Shown piece by piece: positions 56,368-63,393 of a stretch of 64,000 nucleotides of DNA; positions within the stretch are counted from its first letter, which is position 1; every line of letters begins with the position of its first letter. The notes beneath the pieces were generated by a model, which did no database searches, was not told the DNA's origin, and saw only the letters and a list, made by a program, of their open reading frames with translations. The DNA is from Sporolactobacillus shoreae (GTDB lineage: Bacteria; Bacillota; Bacilli; Bacillales; Sporolactobacillaceae): contig NZ_SRJD01000003.1 in NCBI RefSeq assembly GCF_004684935.1, forward strand, positions 186,001-250,000. Reading direction: 5' to 3'. The translations under genes were made by a program, and so were the position numbers.

Positions 56368-57099
56368 ATGAAAAAAAACAGGTATATTGATTTTTTGGCG
56401 AAACTGGCAGTAGACAGCGCACATCCGGGCGGAAAAACACTGACAGAAGCCATTATCCGTGATCTGTCCATACAGGCACATGATCAGGTCCTGGATGTTG
56501 GGTGCGGAACAGGGGCAACCGCGGCGCTGGTGAGTGAAGAGACAGGAGCAGTTGTAACCGGGATGGACATTCATCCGAAAATGGTTGAACGGGCTGAGGC
56601 AAGGGCTGTAGTGTCCGAAAATCCATTTCGGGTGATCACCGGATCGGCGGAATGCCTCCCTTTTGCGGACAATAGATTTGACTGGATCATATCTGAGTCC
56701 GTTACTGCATTTACGGATATTCATCAATCTGTTCCTGAATATTTCCGGGTTCTCCGGCCAGGTAAAAAACTGATTGCCATAGAAATGACAATTGAAAAGT
56801 CTTTGCCTGAGCAAGACGGCTTAGTCATAAAAAAATTATATGGTGTACCGGAACTTTATACTGAGGAGGACTGGCAGTGTATATGGAACGATGCAGGATT
56901 TATCTGTATTGAATCACTTAAGGACAGCGATTTCATTCTTGATCAAAGTCAAAATGAGCTTCCTTCTTACCAGCTTTCCGGTGAGCTGGATGAAGAAGCC
57001 TTTGAGGTCTGGCTGGATCACATGCAGATGCTTCAAACCTATAAAGATGTTCTCTCCTATCGAATTTATAGGATGGAGAAGCCATCAACCTCAGAATAA
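56368..57099 (+). CDS. class I SAM-dependent methyltransferase
   Basis: A 243-residue Methyltransf_11-type protein. Motif I is VLDVGCGTGATAALVSEETGA, motif II VTGMDIHPKMVERA, then AECLPFADNRFDWIISES and VLRPGKKLIAIEM, the order of ubiE/small-molecule methyltransferases. Substrate is unknown. GGGAGC precedes the ATG. It is absent from the corresponding B. subtilis interval, so it is probably an acquired gene. Confidence 0.85.
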   Translation: MKKNRYIDFLAKLAVDSAHPGGKTLTEAIIRDLSIQAHDQVLDVGCGTGATAALVSEETGAVVTGMDIHPKMVERAEARAVVSENPFRVITGSAECLPFADNRFDWIISESVTAFTDIHQSVPEYFRVLRPGKKLIAIEMTIEKSLPEQDGLVIKKLYGVPELYTEEDWQCIWNDAGFICIESLKDSDFILDQSQNELPSYQLSGELDEEAFEVWLDHMQMLQTYKDVLSYRIYRMEKPSTSE

Positions 57100-57105
57100 T
57101 ACTAA

Positions 57106-57128
57106 AGCCCGGTATCCGATACCGGGCT
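57106..57128. terminator. hairpin between the methyltransferase gene and yqzE
   Basis: Perfect 11-base arms AGCCCGGTATC / GATACCGGGCT around a single C. No long T run, but it lies between convergent genes. Confidence 0.65.
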
Positions 57129-57152
57129 GCTTTGCATTATGTGCCTGTAACT

Positions 57153-57356
57153 TTATCTTTCTTTGTTCCGAAACAAGCGAATAAATTGCTTCGCATAGCT
57201 TTCAATCGCATCCGGAATCTGACCAAAGAGCTGGTTGCGCATGGGGGGACGGGCAGCCTTTTGTTTGAGCCTGTTTTCCCTCCGTTCCGCGCGAGGCGTT
57301 TCCATGTAGCGGACAAACTGCTCGGTCAGAAATTTCACATACTCATCAGATTTCAT
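57153..57356 (-). CDS. yqzE: YqzE family protein
   Basis: A 67-residue basic protein starting MKSDEYVKFLTEQFVRYMETP, the clear YqzE opening, followed by ARG/GLU-rich helix and a RNQLFGQIPDAIES end. It lies downstream of the comG operon as in B. subtilis. Function unknown; conserved in Bacillales competence neighbourhoods. Confidence 0.85.
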   Translation of the reverse strand: MKSDEYVKFLTEQFVRYMETPRAERRENRLKQKAARPPMRNQLFGQIPDAIESYAKQFIRLFRNKER

Positions 57357-57377
57357 GCGTGTAATCCCTCATTGTTT

Positions 57378-57515
57378 TTACCTGCAGGATACCCGGACTA
57401 AGGAATTTTGATACGTCAGTGCAACAATTTCATTAATCATCCGGTCAACAGATTTTCCAGTCACATTAATCACGAATGAGGCGTGAAAATCATGGATCGA
57501 TCCTTTCCTGCCATC
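57378..57515 (-). pseudogene. relic of shikimate kinase (aroK) C-terminus
   Basis: Between comGG and yqzE the minus strand holds an open stretch ending at TAA 57378-57380 whose translation reads HASFVINVTGKSVDRMINEI with no plausible start. This matches the last part of shikimate kinases (A-x-x-VI-x-TxGKs-x-EE-hh-x-x-I). In several Bacillus and Geobacillus genomes aroK follows comGG. Everything before this piece (P-loop and substrate domain) is missing and it overlaps the comGG end in another frame. Confidence 0.4.
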
Positions 57516-57876
57516 CGATGATATCTTTACCATTGAGATCATAGACTATTTTGTCAGTTTCCGAATCCGTTCCGAAACTCACTGTGAACTTTACTTCTAA
57601 TTTGCCCTCGGTCTCGCTGGTTGTGAACGCTGCCGTTCCTGTATCATAGACGAAGCTGCCACGCTCAGGCAATGTTTTTCCGCGGACAGACTGGTCAATC
57701 TCAGATAGCGTGTTTTCACGGAGTTGACGGAGTTGGAAGTCGGTATAAGCCGAATGAAAAAAACTGCGGTCAGAGTCTAATAAAAGAATGGCGTGCAGAA
57801 CTAAGACAAGGGACATTAATGAAAAGATCATTGTCAGAGGCAGCATAAATCCCCTCTGGTTATGGCTGACTTTCAT
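57490..57876 (-). CDS. comGG: competence pseudopilus protein ComGG
   Basis: Minor pseudopilin-like protein of the DNA-uptake apparatus, 128 residues. It begins MKVSHNQRGFMLPLTMIFS with the hydrophobic segment following a prepilin-type QRGFMLP site, and ends in a beta-rich domain. GGAGGG lies before ATG 57876, which overlaps the comGF end by 17 bases. Last gene of the reduced comG operon. Confidence 0.8.
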   Translation of the reverse strand: MKVSHNQRGFMLPLTMIFSLMSLVLVLHAILLLDSDRSFFHSAYTDFQLRQLRENTLSEIDQSVRGKTLPERGSFVYDTGTAAFTTSETEGKLEVKFTVSFGTDSETDKIVYDLNGKDIIGWQERIDP

Positions 57877-58312
57877 CAGCACCCTCCTTATATTTATAAA
57901 GCATGTCCGCCCAGAAATGTTCACGGCCATTACTGTCGGTTATTTGGATCGAGACAAAGCGGCCTTTTTTTTCGAACCATATGTCTTTAACATGTTGCAG
58001 AACAATCTCATAACCTTGTCCCCCGACAGTCCGGATGATCCGCTGCGGATTTGAACGTTCAAAAGTTACTATTCCGCCGGTTCTTTCAAGCATTAGTTTT
58101 TTATGGTCCGGCGAGCTGTTCATGCCATCAGCAAGATGGAGCTCGGTCGCTGTTTGAGCGAAAAAAAGGTTAATCTCACGATCCTGGCTGAAATCATCTT
58201 TGAATCTGCCAGCCACAATGTGAAACAGGGAAGCAGCGAGAAGAAGCGCAATGGTAAAAATACTGAGGGCAAGCATCATCGAAATGAGAGAATAGCCTTT
58301 CTGATTGTTCAT
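57860..58312 (-). CDS. comGF: competence pseudopilus protein ComGF
   Basis: Minor pseudopilin of 150 residues. The start NNQKGYSLISMMLALSIFTIALLLAASLF is a prepilin signal with helix; the ending GREHFWADMLYK and the TGGIVTFE-x-x-x-RIIR segment are typical for ComGF. The ATG overlaps the comGE stop by four bases, so translation is coupled. Confidence 0.85.
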   Translation of the reverse strand: MNNQKGYSLISMMLALSIFTIALLLAASLFHIVAGRFKDDFSQDREINLFFAQTATELHLADGMNSSPDHKKLMLERTGGIVTFERSNPQRIIRTVGGQGYEIVLQHVKDIWFEKKGRFVSIQITDSNGREHFWADMLYKYKEGADESQP

Positions 58313-58638
58313 TTTCTCGCCTCACTGTGCATTGTGAAATGGCGTTCGCCAATCGACCAGCTGATGGAAAGTATAGCTGAATGATCCGTTTTCTTTTCCC
58401 AGTTTAAAATAAATTTCGAGTCATTCGGATCATACGGAGTCATCTGTTGATCCGCTTTCCACTGAACCAGCTGATACCGGAGTATACGAAGCGCTTCTGT
58501 TTTTTGCCGCAGAACCAGACGTTCTTTGTAAACGTGGGATAGCGCAGGGATGGAAGTTAGGATGACAAACGAGAGAATACAAAGTGAAACCATAACCTCG
58601 GTGAGGAAGATTCCTTTATTACCAAGCCGCCCGCTCAA
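58309..58638 (-). CDS. comGE: competence pseudopilus protein ComGE
   Basis: Minor pseudopilin of 109 residues. The hydrophobic helix LTEVMVSLCILSFVILTSIPAL follows a GNKGIF cleavage-type site. TTG 58638 has GGGGAGG six bases upstream; the frame remains open to 58659. It overlaps comGD by 20 bases. Low conservation of this family makes identification depend on position and helix pattern. Confidence 0.8.
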   Translation of the reverse strand: MSGRLGNKGIFLTEVMVSLCILSFVILTSIPALSHVYKERLVLRQKTEALRILRYQLVQWKADQQMTPYDPNDSKFILNWEKKTDHSAILSISWSIGERHFTMHSEARK

Positions 58639-59089
58639 TTCGGAACCTCCCCTGACCAAGCTGCAGAATCAGTTGATACTTGATTGATCCCATGAAAAAG
58701 GTATAGGTCCCGGGCTGCAGAAATTTGCCAACGGGGCTTATTCTGATCGTTTGGGTGTTCACATTGCTGTACATGACGATACGTGGATCCATTTTTCTTG
58801 TAACAACTCGGTTAGGTTTAATGATCTGGTAATAATCATTCTGGCTGTTAAAAACTATTCTGACGGGTAAAGAAGTCAGGACGGCATCCATCTGCGCCTC
58901 ACTGATTGTATCCCGGATCTCTTCGGCAAATAGCCTCATTTTCTGTTCATCAGATGTATGCGACAGAGGTAGAAAATAAATCGGGGTAATAATGCAGGCA
59001 ATGGATACGACAATCAACAGTTCAACAAGGGTAAATCCGCCCTCGTGAAATGGATTAAGGTGCGCTGACTTTTCCCGTTGTTGAATCAT
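58619..59089 (-). CDS. comGD: competence pseudopilus protein ComGD
   Basis: Minor pseudopilin of 156 residues with the prepilin motif HEGGFTLVELLIVVSIACIITPI and a GspH-like beta-rich C-terminal domain. It overlaps comGC by 35 bases. The N-terminal 18 residues before the cleavage site are longer than usual. Confidence 0.88.
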   Translation of the reverse strand: MIQQREKSAHLNPFHEGGFTLVELLIVVSIACIITPIYFLPLSHTSDEQKMRLFAEEIRDTISEAQMDAVLTSLPVRIVFNSQNDYYQIIKPNRVVTRKMDPRIVMYSNVNTQTIRISPVGKFLQPGTYTFFMGSIKYQLILQLGQGRFRIERAAW

Positions 59090-59384
59090 AAATCAGGTCC
59101 TCACCTTCGGACGTTTTGATTGTGTCGACATAGTCTTGCTGAACGAGAATATCGAGCGAGTTTGGGAGCGCGCCATCATTATCCATCTGATAGGCGGAAA
59201 TCTGGCTTTGCACCATCTTGACGGTTGCTTCAGTACTTTTATCCTGAACGACCGCTTGGGACTTGATCATATTGGGTACAGCAATTAGAAGAAGGATCGA
59301 GATGATCATCAAAACGACCATCATTTCGATTAGAGTGAAAGCTCTTTCAGAGGCAAAAATCAATTTACGAAGGGTTTTAAACAT
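59055..59384 (-). CDS. comGC: major competence pseudopilin ComGC
   Basis: Major pilin of the transformation pseudopilus, 109 residues. SERAFTLIEMMVVLMIISILLLIAVPN is the classic class III prepilin signal with Glu5, processed by ComC. The ADDQISAYQMDNDG-type region (QSQISAYQMDNDGALP) matches the family. The two cysteines that form the disulfide in B. subtilis ComGC are absent. AAGGAG precedes ATG. No comGA or comGB lies upstream, so this is now the first gene of the operon. Confidence 0.9.
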   Translation of the reverse strand: MFKTLRKLIFASERAFTLIEMMVVLMIISILLLIAVPNMIKSQAVVQDKSTEATVKMVQSQISAYQMDNDGALPNSLDILVQQDYVDTIKTSEGEDLIYDSTTGKVSAP

Positions 59385-59619
59385 GTGAAGAACTCCTTTG
59401 TGGTGGGATATGAACGATTTGAAGACAAGCTTTGATTGAAGATGAAGCAGAAGAAAATGTAAAACAGAAGAAAAACGGGAAGGAGTGAAGCGGCAGGGGA
59501 AAAATAGAAAGCTACAGAAAAAAGAATAACACCTCCTAACAGGTCAGCAGAGAGAGGGGATTATAAATAAAAAATTCGACAGCATTGGATCTAATCCTTT
59601 TTTATAGGACAAAAAAATT
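59385..59619. other. gene-free interval upstream of comGC
   Basis: About 235 bases, strongly purine-rich on the plus strand. On the minus strand a strong ribosome-binding sequence AGGAGGTG (near 59530-59537) has no ATG, GTG or TTG start at normal spacing. comGA and comGB, expected here, are absent. Confidence 0.6.
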
Positions 59620-59847
59620 GTGACAAAGTTCAAAACCTACTGCACAAAGATTTTTCTGCTTTGCGACTCCATCAAGAGAAATGGTCTCCGAGGTGACCGT
59701 TACGGCGTCTTTACAGAGGCTGATTTTTCATCTGCTTGTCCGAAAATCGCGTTTGACCATTACGCAGATAATATAGGAAAAGTGGAAGATAAAGATATAC
59801 TGAAACACTATGACGGACTGCTGAAAAAATTGGATTGTTTATTATAA
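59620..59847 (+). CDS. doubtful 75-codon frame, possible gene fragment
   Basis: GTG-initiated frame with only a weak AGGACA upstream. The product has a Cys-rich hydrophobic start and an acidic end (KVEDKDILKHYDGLLKKLD). No family is recognised. It lies at the junction between the comG remnant and the AT-rich phzF gene and could be the tail of a disrupted gene. Confidence 0.25.
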   Translation: MTKFKTYCTKIFLLCDSIKRNGLRGDRYGVFTEADFSSACPKIAFDHYADNIGKVEDKDILKHYDGLLKKLDCLL

Positions 59848-59940
59848 TTTTTTGATAAACCGTTCATGTGTCTTGAAATATGAGTGATTTCCCCCTAATC
59901 TAACCTCTAGGAATAACATTTGCACAGAGGGGTCATAAAA

Positions 59941-60837
59941 GTGAAATCAATAAAGGTTTATCATTATGATGCATTTACTAAAGTAGCCAATAAAGGTAAT
60001 CCAGCGGGTATCGTCTTTGATAGTGATAATCTGACAGAAGAAGAGATGCATAACGTTGCCCATAAAGTGGGTTTTAATGAAACAGCATTTGTTTTAAAAT
60101 CCGGAGTTGCTGATCTCAAGTTACGTTACTTTACACCAGGTCAAGAAATGAGTCTTTGTGGACATGCAACTATTGCAACCATATATGCATTAAAAACGAG
60201 AGGAATGTTAGGTGATAACAAAGAAATAACTGTTGAAACTCTGGCAGGAATTTTGCCAATAAGAGTTAATTCAAAAACAAATAATGAAATAATGATTACA
60301 ATGCAACAAGCTGACCCACAATTTAAAGAATTTAAGGGTTCTAAGAAGGACCTTGCAAGGTTAATCGGATTAAATGAGAGCGATATTGACGACAATCTTC
60401 CCATCGTTTATGGGAGTACAGGGACTTGGACTCTTTTGGTTCCGATCCATCAACTTTCTGATTTTAAGAAAATGAAACCAGAAAACGCATCGTTCCCATC
60501 TCTATTAAAAGAAGAACCACGAGCATCGATTCATCCTTTTTGCTTGAAAACGTTCGATTCTCTTGCGGATATGCATGGCAGACACTTTTCTTCACCTTAT
60601 TCAGGCACTACAGAAGACCCTGTTACGGGTACCGCTTCAGGCGTAATGGGGGCATTTTACGCTAAATATATTAAAAAAAATAACTTTGAAACCTCTTTAA
60701 ATCTTATCATCGAACAAGGCAATGAAATTCATAAAGATGGCCGGGTTATTGTAAACATCTCAAAAAGTGGTACTTCTTATGATGTTGAAGTTACTGGAAA
60801 TGCTGTATATGTAAAAAGATTTGAAATGATCATATGA
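59941..60837 (+). CDS. PhzF family phenazine-biosynthesis-like isomerase
   Basis: A 298-residue diaminopimelate-epimerase-fold protein. The catalytic Glu lies in VGFNETAFVL (about residue 46), with RYFTPGQEMSLCGHATIATIYAL and DPVTGTASGVMGAFYAKYI forming the duplicated active-site halves. True PhzF isomerises DHHA in phenazine synthesis; no other phenazine genes are present, so the substrate is unknown. GTG 59941 follows AGAGGGG. The gene is visibly AT-rich (16 G/C in the 60 bases at 60241-60300), unlike its neighbours, which suggests transfer. Confidence 0.88.
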   Translation: MKSIKVYHYDAFTKVANKGNPAGIVFDSDNLTEEEMHNVAHKVGFNETAFVLKSGVADLKLRYFTPGQEMSLCGHATIATIYALKTRGMLGDNKEITVETLAGILPIRVNSKTNNEIMITMQQADPQFKEFKGSKKDLARLIGLNESDIDDNLPIVYGSTGTWTLLVPIHQLSDFKKMKPENASFPSLLKEEPRASIHPFCLKTFDSLADMHGRHFSSPYSGTTEDPVTGTASGVMGAFYAKYIKKNNFETSLNLIIEQGNEIHKDGRVIVNISKSGTSYDVEVTGNAVYVKRFEMII

Positions 60838-60851
60838 GCTGCGCAGTTCGT

Positions 60852-60884
60852 ATTTAACTACGTAGCAGCCACATATGTAGTTTA
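60852..60884 (+). terminator. weak hairpin after phzF
   Basis: TTTAACTAC paired with GTAGTTTAAA across a 14-base loop, one bulge, no clean T run. Confidence 0.35.
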
Positions 60885-60956
60885 AAGAAATTACTGTATT
60901 TTTTAATTAAGCGATAAATACATCTTTATTGTACGAATAAGGAGTGTTTATTAAGG

Positions 60957-61018
60957 GTTGCCAGCGGAGAAAACTCGTCCACTTTAATGACGAGATGAAT
61001 CCGTGTCTGGGACAACCT
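60957..61018 (+). promoter_or_regulatory. long structured left-end / leader hairpin of the tnpB element
   Basis: Nested pairing: GGTTG with CAACC, CCAG with CTGG, CGGA with TCCG, and an apical ACTCGTC with GACGAG. The outer span is 62 bases. It may be the left-end structure recognised by the single-strand transposase, or a structured DNA/RNA element of another kind; it lies upstream of the likely tnpB promoter. Confidence 0.5.
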
Positions 61019-61046
61019 CATAGAGGGAAGATCACCGGACTTTCTT

Positions 61047-61076
61047 GTGTTAAAAAGCGAACATGTGTTCTATAAT
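61047..61076 (+). promoter_or_regulatory. tnpB promoter
   Basis: Consensus TATAAT at 61071-61076, 23 bases before the tnpB start codon. The -35 is poor (TTGTGT at 61045-61050 is 20 bases away, TTAAAA is 15 away). Confidence 0.5.
61058..61071 (+). promoter_or_regulatory. LexA-type (SOS) operator overlapping the tnpB promoter
   Basis: CGAACATGTGTTCT agrees with the Gram-positive LexA box CGAACRNRYGTTYC at 13 of 14 positions. It ends on the first base of the TATAAT at 61071-61076, so LexA binding would block the promoter. Confidence 0.6.
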
Positions 61077-61099
61077 CATCTCTGAAGGAGGTGAACCCC

Positions 61100-62260
61100 A
61101 TGGTCACGAAGGGCTTAAAATTGAGAATCTATCCTAACCAACAGCAACGTCAGCAATTGGCTCAAAACTTTGGCTGTGTGCGTTTTGTTTGGAATCAGAT
61201 GCTGGCGATGCTCGAGGAGCGGCATGAAAATAATCCCAAGGCTTCTTTTTTGACTGCGTATGCGCTGAACAACCTGCTTCCTTTGCTGAAAAAGGAACAT
61301 CCCTTTCTTAAAGAAGCAGAGAGCACCAGCCTGCAGGTCACCAATCAATATTTAATAGAAGCTTTTCACGCGTTCTTTAGAACAAAAAAAGGGCATCCCA
61401 AGTTCAAAGCCAAACACGCCTTCAAGCAAAGCTACACCTCGAAATTTGTGAAGGGCAACATCCAGCCCGTCGGCCATCATGGGATTTGCCTGCCGAAACT
61501 GGGGATTCTTCGCTTTAGAGCGGGACAACAAATCCCGGAGACGATCAAACAAGTCACTCTGAGCTGCACACCGACAGGGAAATACTTTGCCGTCTTAACC
61601 GTGGAAGGCGAAAGCCAAGCCTTCCTCAAAACCTGTCAAACCATCGGCTGTGATTTAGGGGTCGCAGATTTGCTTATTGGTTCCGTGGAGGGTCTCCGAT
61701 GGCCCACCACTCGCTTTGATCAAGGCTTAGCCCGTAAGCTCCGGCTCTGGCAGCGAAAACTAGCTCGACGGCAGCAATTGGCGAAGAAAGCCATCGCCTG
61801 GGATCGCCATTTAAAGGTGCCGGTGCCCCAAACGATGGATCACTTTAAAAATGTTGCCCGAGCCCGCCTTCAGGTGGCTCGCATCCAAGAGAAGATCGCC
61901 CATCAGCGGGCGGACAAGCTCCATAAATTGACGACCCAACTCGTGAAGACGTATGACCGGATCGCCCTGGAGAACTTGAAAACCAAAAATCTTCTTCGGA
62001 ATCATACACTCGCCCGGGCAATCGCCAACCAGTCATGGGGTGAACTCCGGCGGCAGCTCACCTACAAGTGTGCGTGGTACGGCAAAGAACTCGTGCTTGT
62101 CAATCCGTACAAAACGTCGCAGCTCTGTTCGACCTGCGGGCATGACGATGGGAAGAAGCCACTCAACGTGAGAGAATGGACCTGCCCGCAATGCGGCACG
62201 CGCCACGACCGAGACATCAACGCGGCCAAAAATATTGAACATCTCGCTTTTGGTGGTTAA
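61100..62260 (+). CDS. tnpB: RNA-guided endonuclease TnpB (IS200/IS605 family)
   Basis: TnpB, the transposon-encoded ancestor of Cas12, 386 residues. The N-terminal helix-turn-helix/WED part begins GLKLRIYPNQQQRQQLAQNF with the FVWNQML motif; the RuvC-like nuclease residues are Asp about 185 in IGCDLGV, Glu about 291 in IALENLKTKNL and Asp about 372 in HDRDINAAKNI; the zinc ribbon is CSTCGH ... CPQCGT. The catalytic triad and full length are intact. GGAGGTGA precedes ATG 61100. Known TnpBs use a guide RNA from the element's right end. Confidence 0.95.
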   Translation: MVTKGLKLRIYPNQQQRQQLAQNFGCVRFVWNQMLAMLEERHENNPKASFLTAYALNNLLPLLKKEHPFLKEAESTSLQVTNQYLIEAFHAFFRTKKGHPKFKAKHAFKQSYTSKFVKGNIQPVGHHGICLPKLGILRFRAGQQIPETIKQVTLSCTPTGKYFAVLTVEGESQAFLKTCQTIGCDLGVADLLIGSVEGLRWPTTRFDQGLARKLRLWQRKLARRQQLAKKAIAWDRHLKVPVPQTMDHFKNVARARLQVARIQEKIAHQRADKLHKLTTQLVKTYDRIALENLKTKNLLRNHTLARAIANQSWGELRRQLTYKCAWYGKELVLVNPYKTSQLCSTCGHDDGKKPLNVREWTCPQCGTRHDRDINAAKNIEHLAFGG

Positions 62261-62380
62261 ACAAGCCGTCTATGGGCTCGGGACGAGCCCTGGTTAACAG
62301 CCGTGGCCTCTGCTTTGGTCTTCTCAAAGTAAGCGAACGGTGTTCCCAGAAGCGTGCCATTTCAATGGCGAGTAGTTCAC
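62180..62380 (+). ncRNA. probable omega-RNA of the tnpB element
   Basis: The tnpB 3' end and right end should give the guide RNA scaffold. It contains a perfect GGGCTCG-gga-CGAGCCC hairpin (62274-62290) and the terminal GCCATT / AATGGC hairpin (62356-62369) followed by GAGTAGTTCAC. The guide would be read from flanking DNA after about 62380. The 5' limit is approximate. Confidence 0.5.
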
Positions 62381-62386
62381 CGCCTT

Positions 62387-63271
62387 TTAGTATCCCCTAT
62401 GGAAGTGCCTTGTTGTTTCATACAAAAATGGTAAACGATAATATGGGATTCTTTTGCATTCTTCAAAGCCTAACTTCCGTGCAAGCTTTCTGGAACCGAT
62501 ATTTCCTGAGCTACAGGACCAGACGGGTTCCAATCCATGCTCCAGACAATAATCGATCAATTGGGCACATACGCTTGCGGCAAATCCGGAACCGCGATAA
62601 TCTGCAGCTGTCTCAATCCCAATTTCAAGTTTATCCTCAATTACAAAGGATGCGAAAGCGGTAGAAGCAGGAATTTTATCATTTAATAGCAATGTAAAAC
62701 CTATGCCATACTCTTCAAAATCACGGAAACTATTCCAAAAGTATTTCGGCGCTACATTTCCAGCTAACTGATTGAAAATATTTTCTGTTGTTGAAACGAT
62801 TTTTTGATGTTCATTTAGAAGATTTCTCTGAAAGGTGAGATACTTTTTTTGCTGAAAGATAAAGTTGATTCTCTGATATTCCAAGACTTTGTCCGCTTCC
62901 ACTGCTGACGGATCGCTGTACGGCTCTTCTGGAGCTTTTTTCCTTAGACTATCCTCTAAAAGCGCATCCATTTTCGAATACAGCGCGGCAGGGTATACCT
63001 GAAGCCATTCCGCTCTCTTTCTGGTTTTGTCAAAATCGAGCAAATGAGGTCTCAAGCCTTCATAAAAATCTTCTTTCCCATGCTCTCCAAAAAGCAAATC
63101 CATTCCATACGGATGCTTAAGATAAAACGACGACGGAGAAACGCTGTCATCGGCAAAAATTTTCCCGTCCACTTTTCCTTCCAATACGGACATAGCAAAT
63201 AAAGTATTGATCTCCGCTGTACGGAGAACTGGAATTAAGTCCCGAAACTTCTCCTTTTTTAATTCAATCAT
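62387..63271 (-). CDS. GNAT family N-acetyltransferase
   Basis: A 294-residue protein whose C-terminal part is a GNAT domain: FASFVIEDKLEIGIETAADYRGSGFA carries the acetyl-CoA loop (YRGSGFA), followed by VWSCSSGNIGSRKLARKLGFEE. The first 170 residues are helical and of the type seen in zwittermicin-resistance-like acetyltransferases. GGGGGT lies upstream of ATG 63271. Its stop is seven bases from the tnpB element end, so the final residues might have been changed by insertion. Divergent from the MocR-type regulator, which may control it. Confidence 0.82.
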   Translation of the reverse strand: MIELKKEKFRDLIPVLRTAEINTLFAMSVLEGKVDGKIFADDSVSPSSFYLKHPYGMDLLFGEHGKEDFYEGLRPHLLDFDKTRKRAEWLQVYPAALYSKMDALLEDSLRKKAPEEPYSDPSAVEADKVLEYQRINFIFQQKKYLTFQRNLLNEHQKIVSTTENIFNQLAGNVAPKYFWNSFRDFEEYGIGFTLLLNDKIPASTAFASFVIEDKLEIGIETAADYRGSGFAASVCAQLIDYCLEHGLEPVWSCSSGNIGSRKLARKLGFEECKRIPYYRLPFLYETTRHFHRGY

Positions 63272-63284
63272 CAAGGTTACCCCC

Positions 63285-63331
63285 TTGTATTTCGTTGGCA
63301 TTAGTATATAATGCAATAACTAATAGTTCAA
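63285..63331. promoter_or_regulatory. overlapping divergent promoters and operator of the acetyltransferase / MocR pair
   Basis: Plus strand: TTGTAT (63285-63290), 16-base spacer, TATAAT (63307-63312). Minus strand: TTGAAC (63326-63331), 17-base spacer, TATACT (63303-63308). The -10 boxes overlap, and two inverted repeats lie across them: GCATTA-N5-TAATGC (63298-63314) and ATTAGT-N13-ACTAAT (63300-63324). Confidence 0.65.
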
Positions 63332-63393
63332 ACACTTGATATTTGATCTGTACTACTACAGTCAATTAAATACTGTGGAAATGGGTGGGCTCC

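Larger units (their letters stand above)
60955..62380 (+). mobile_element. IS200/IS605-type element carrying tnpB only (IS1341-like)
   Basis: A single tnpB gene with no tnpA transposase, a long structured sequence at the left (60957-61018) and, at the right, a GCCATT-TC-AATGGC hairpin followed by GAGTAGTTCAC, the usual right-end layout of this family. The right end falls seven bases outside the 3' end of the acetyltransferase gene. Left boundary is approximate. Movement would need TnpA from elsewhere. Confidence 0.75.
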
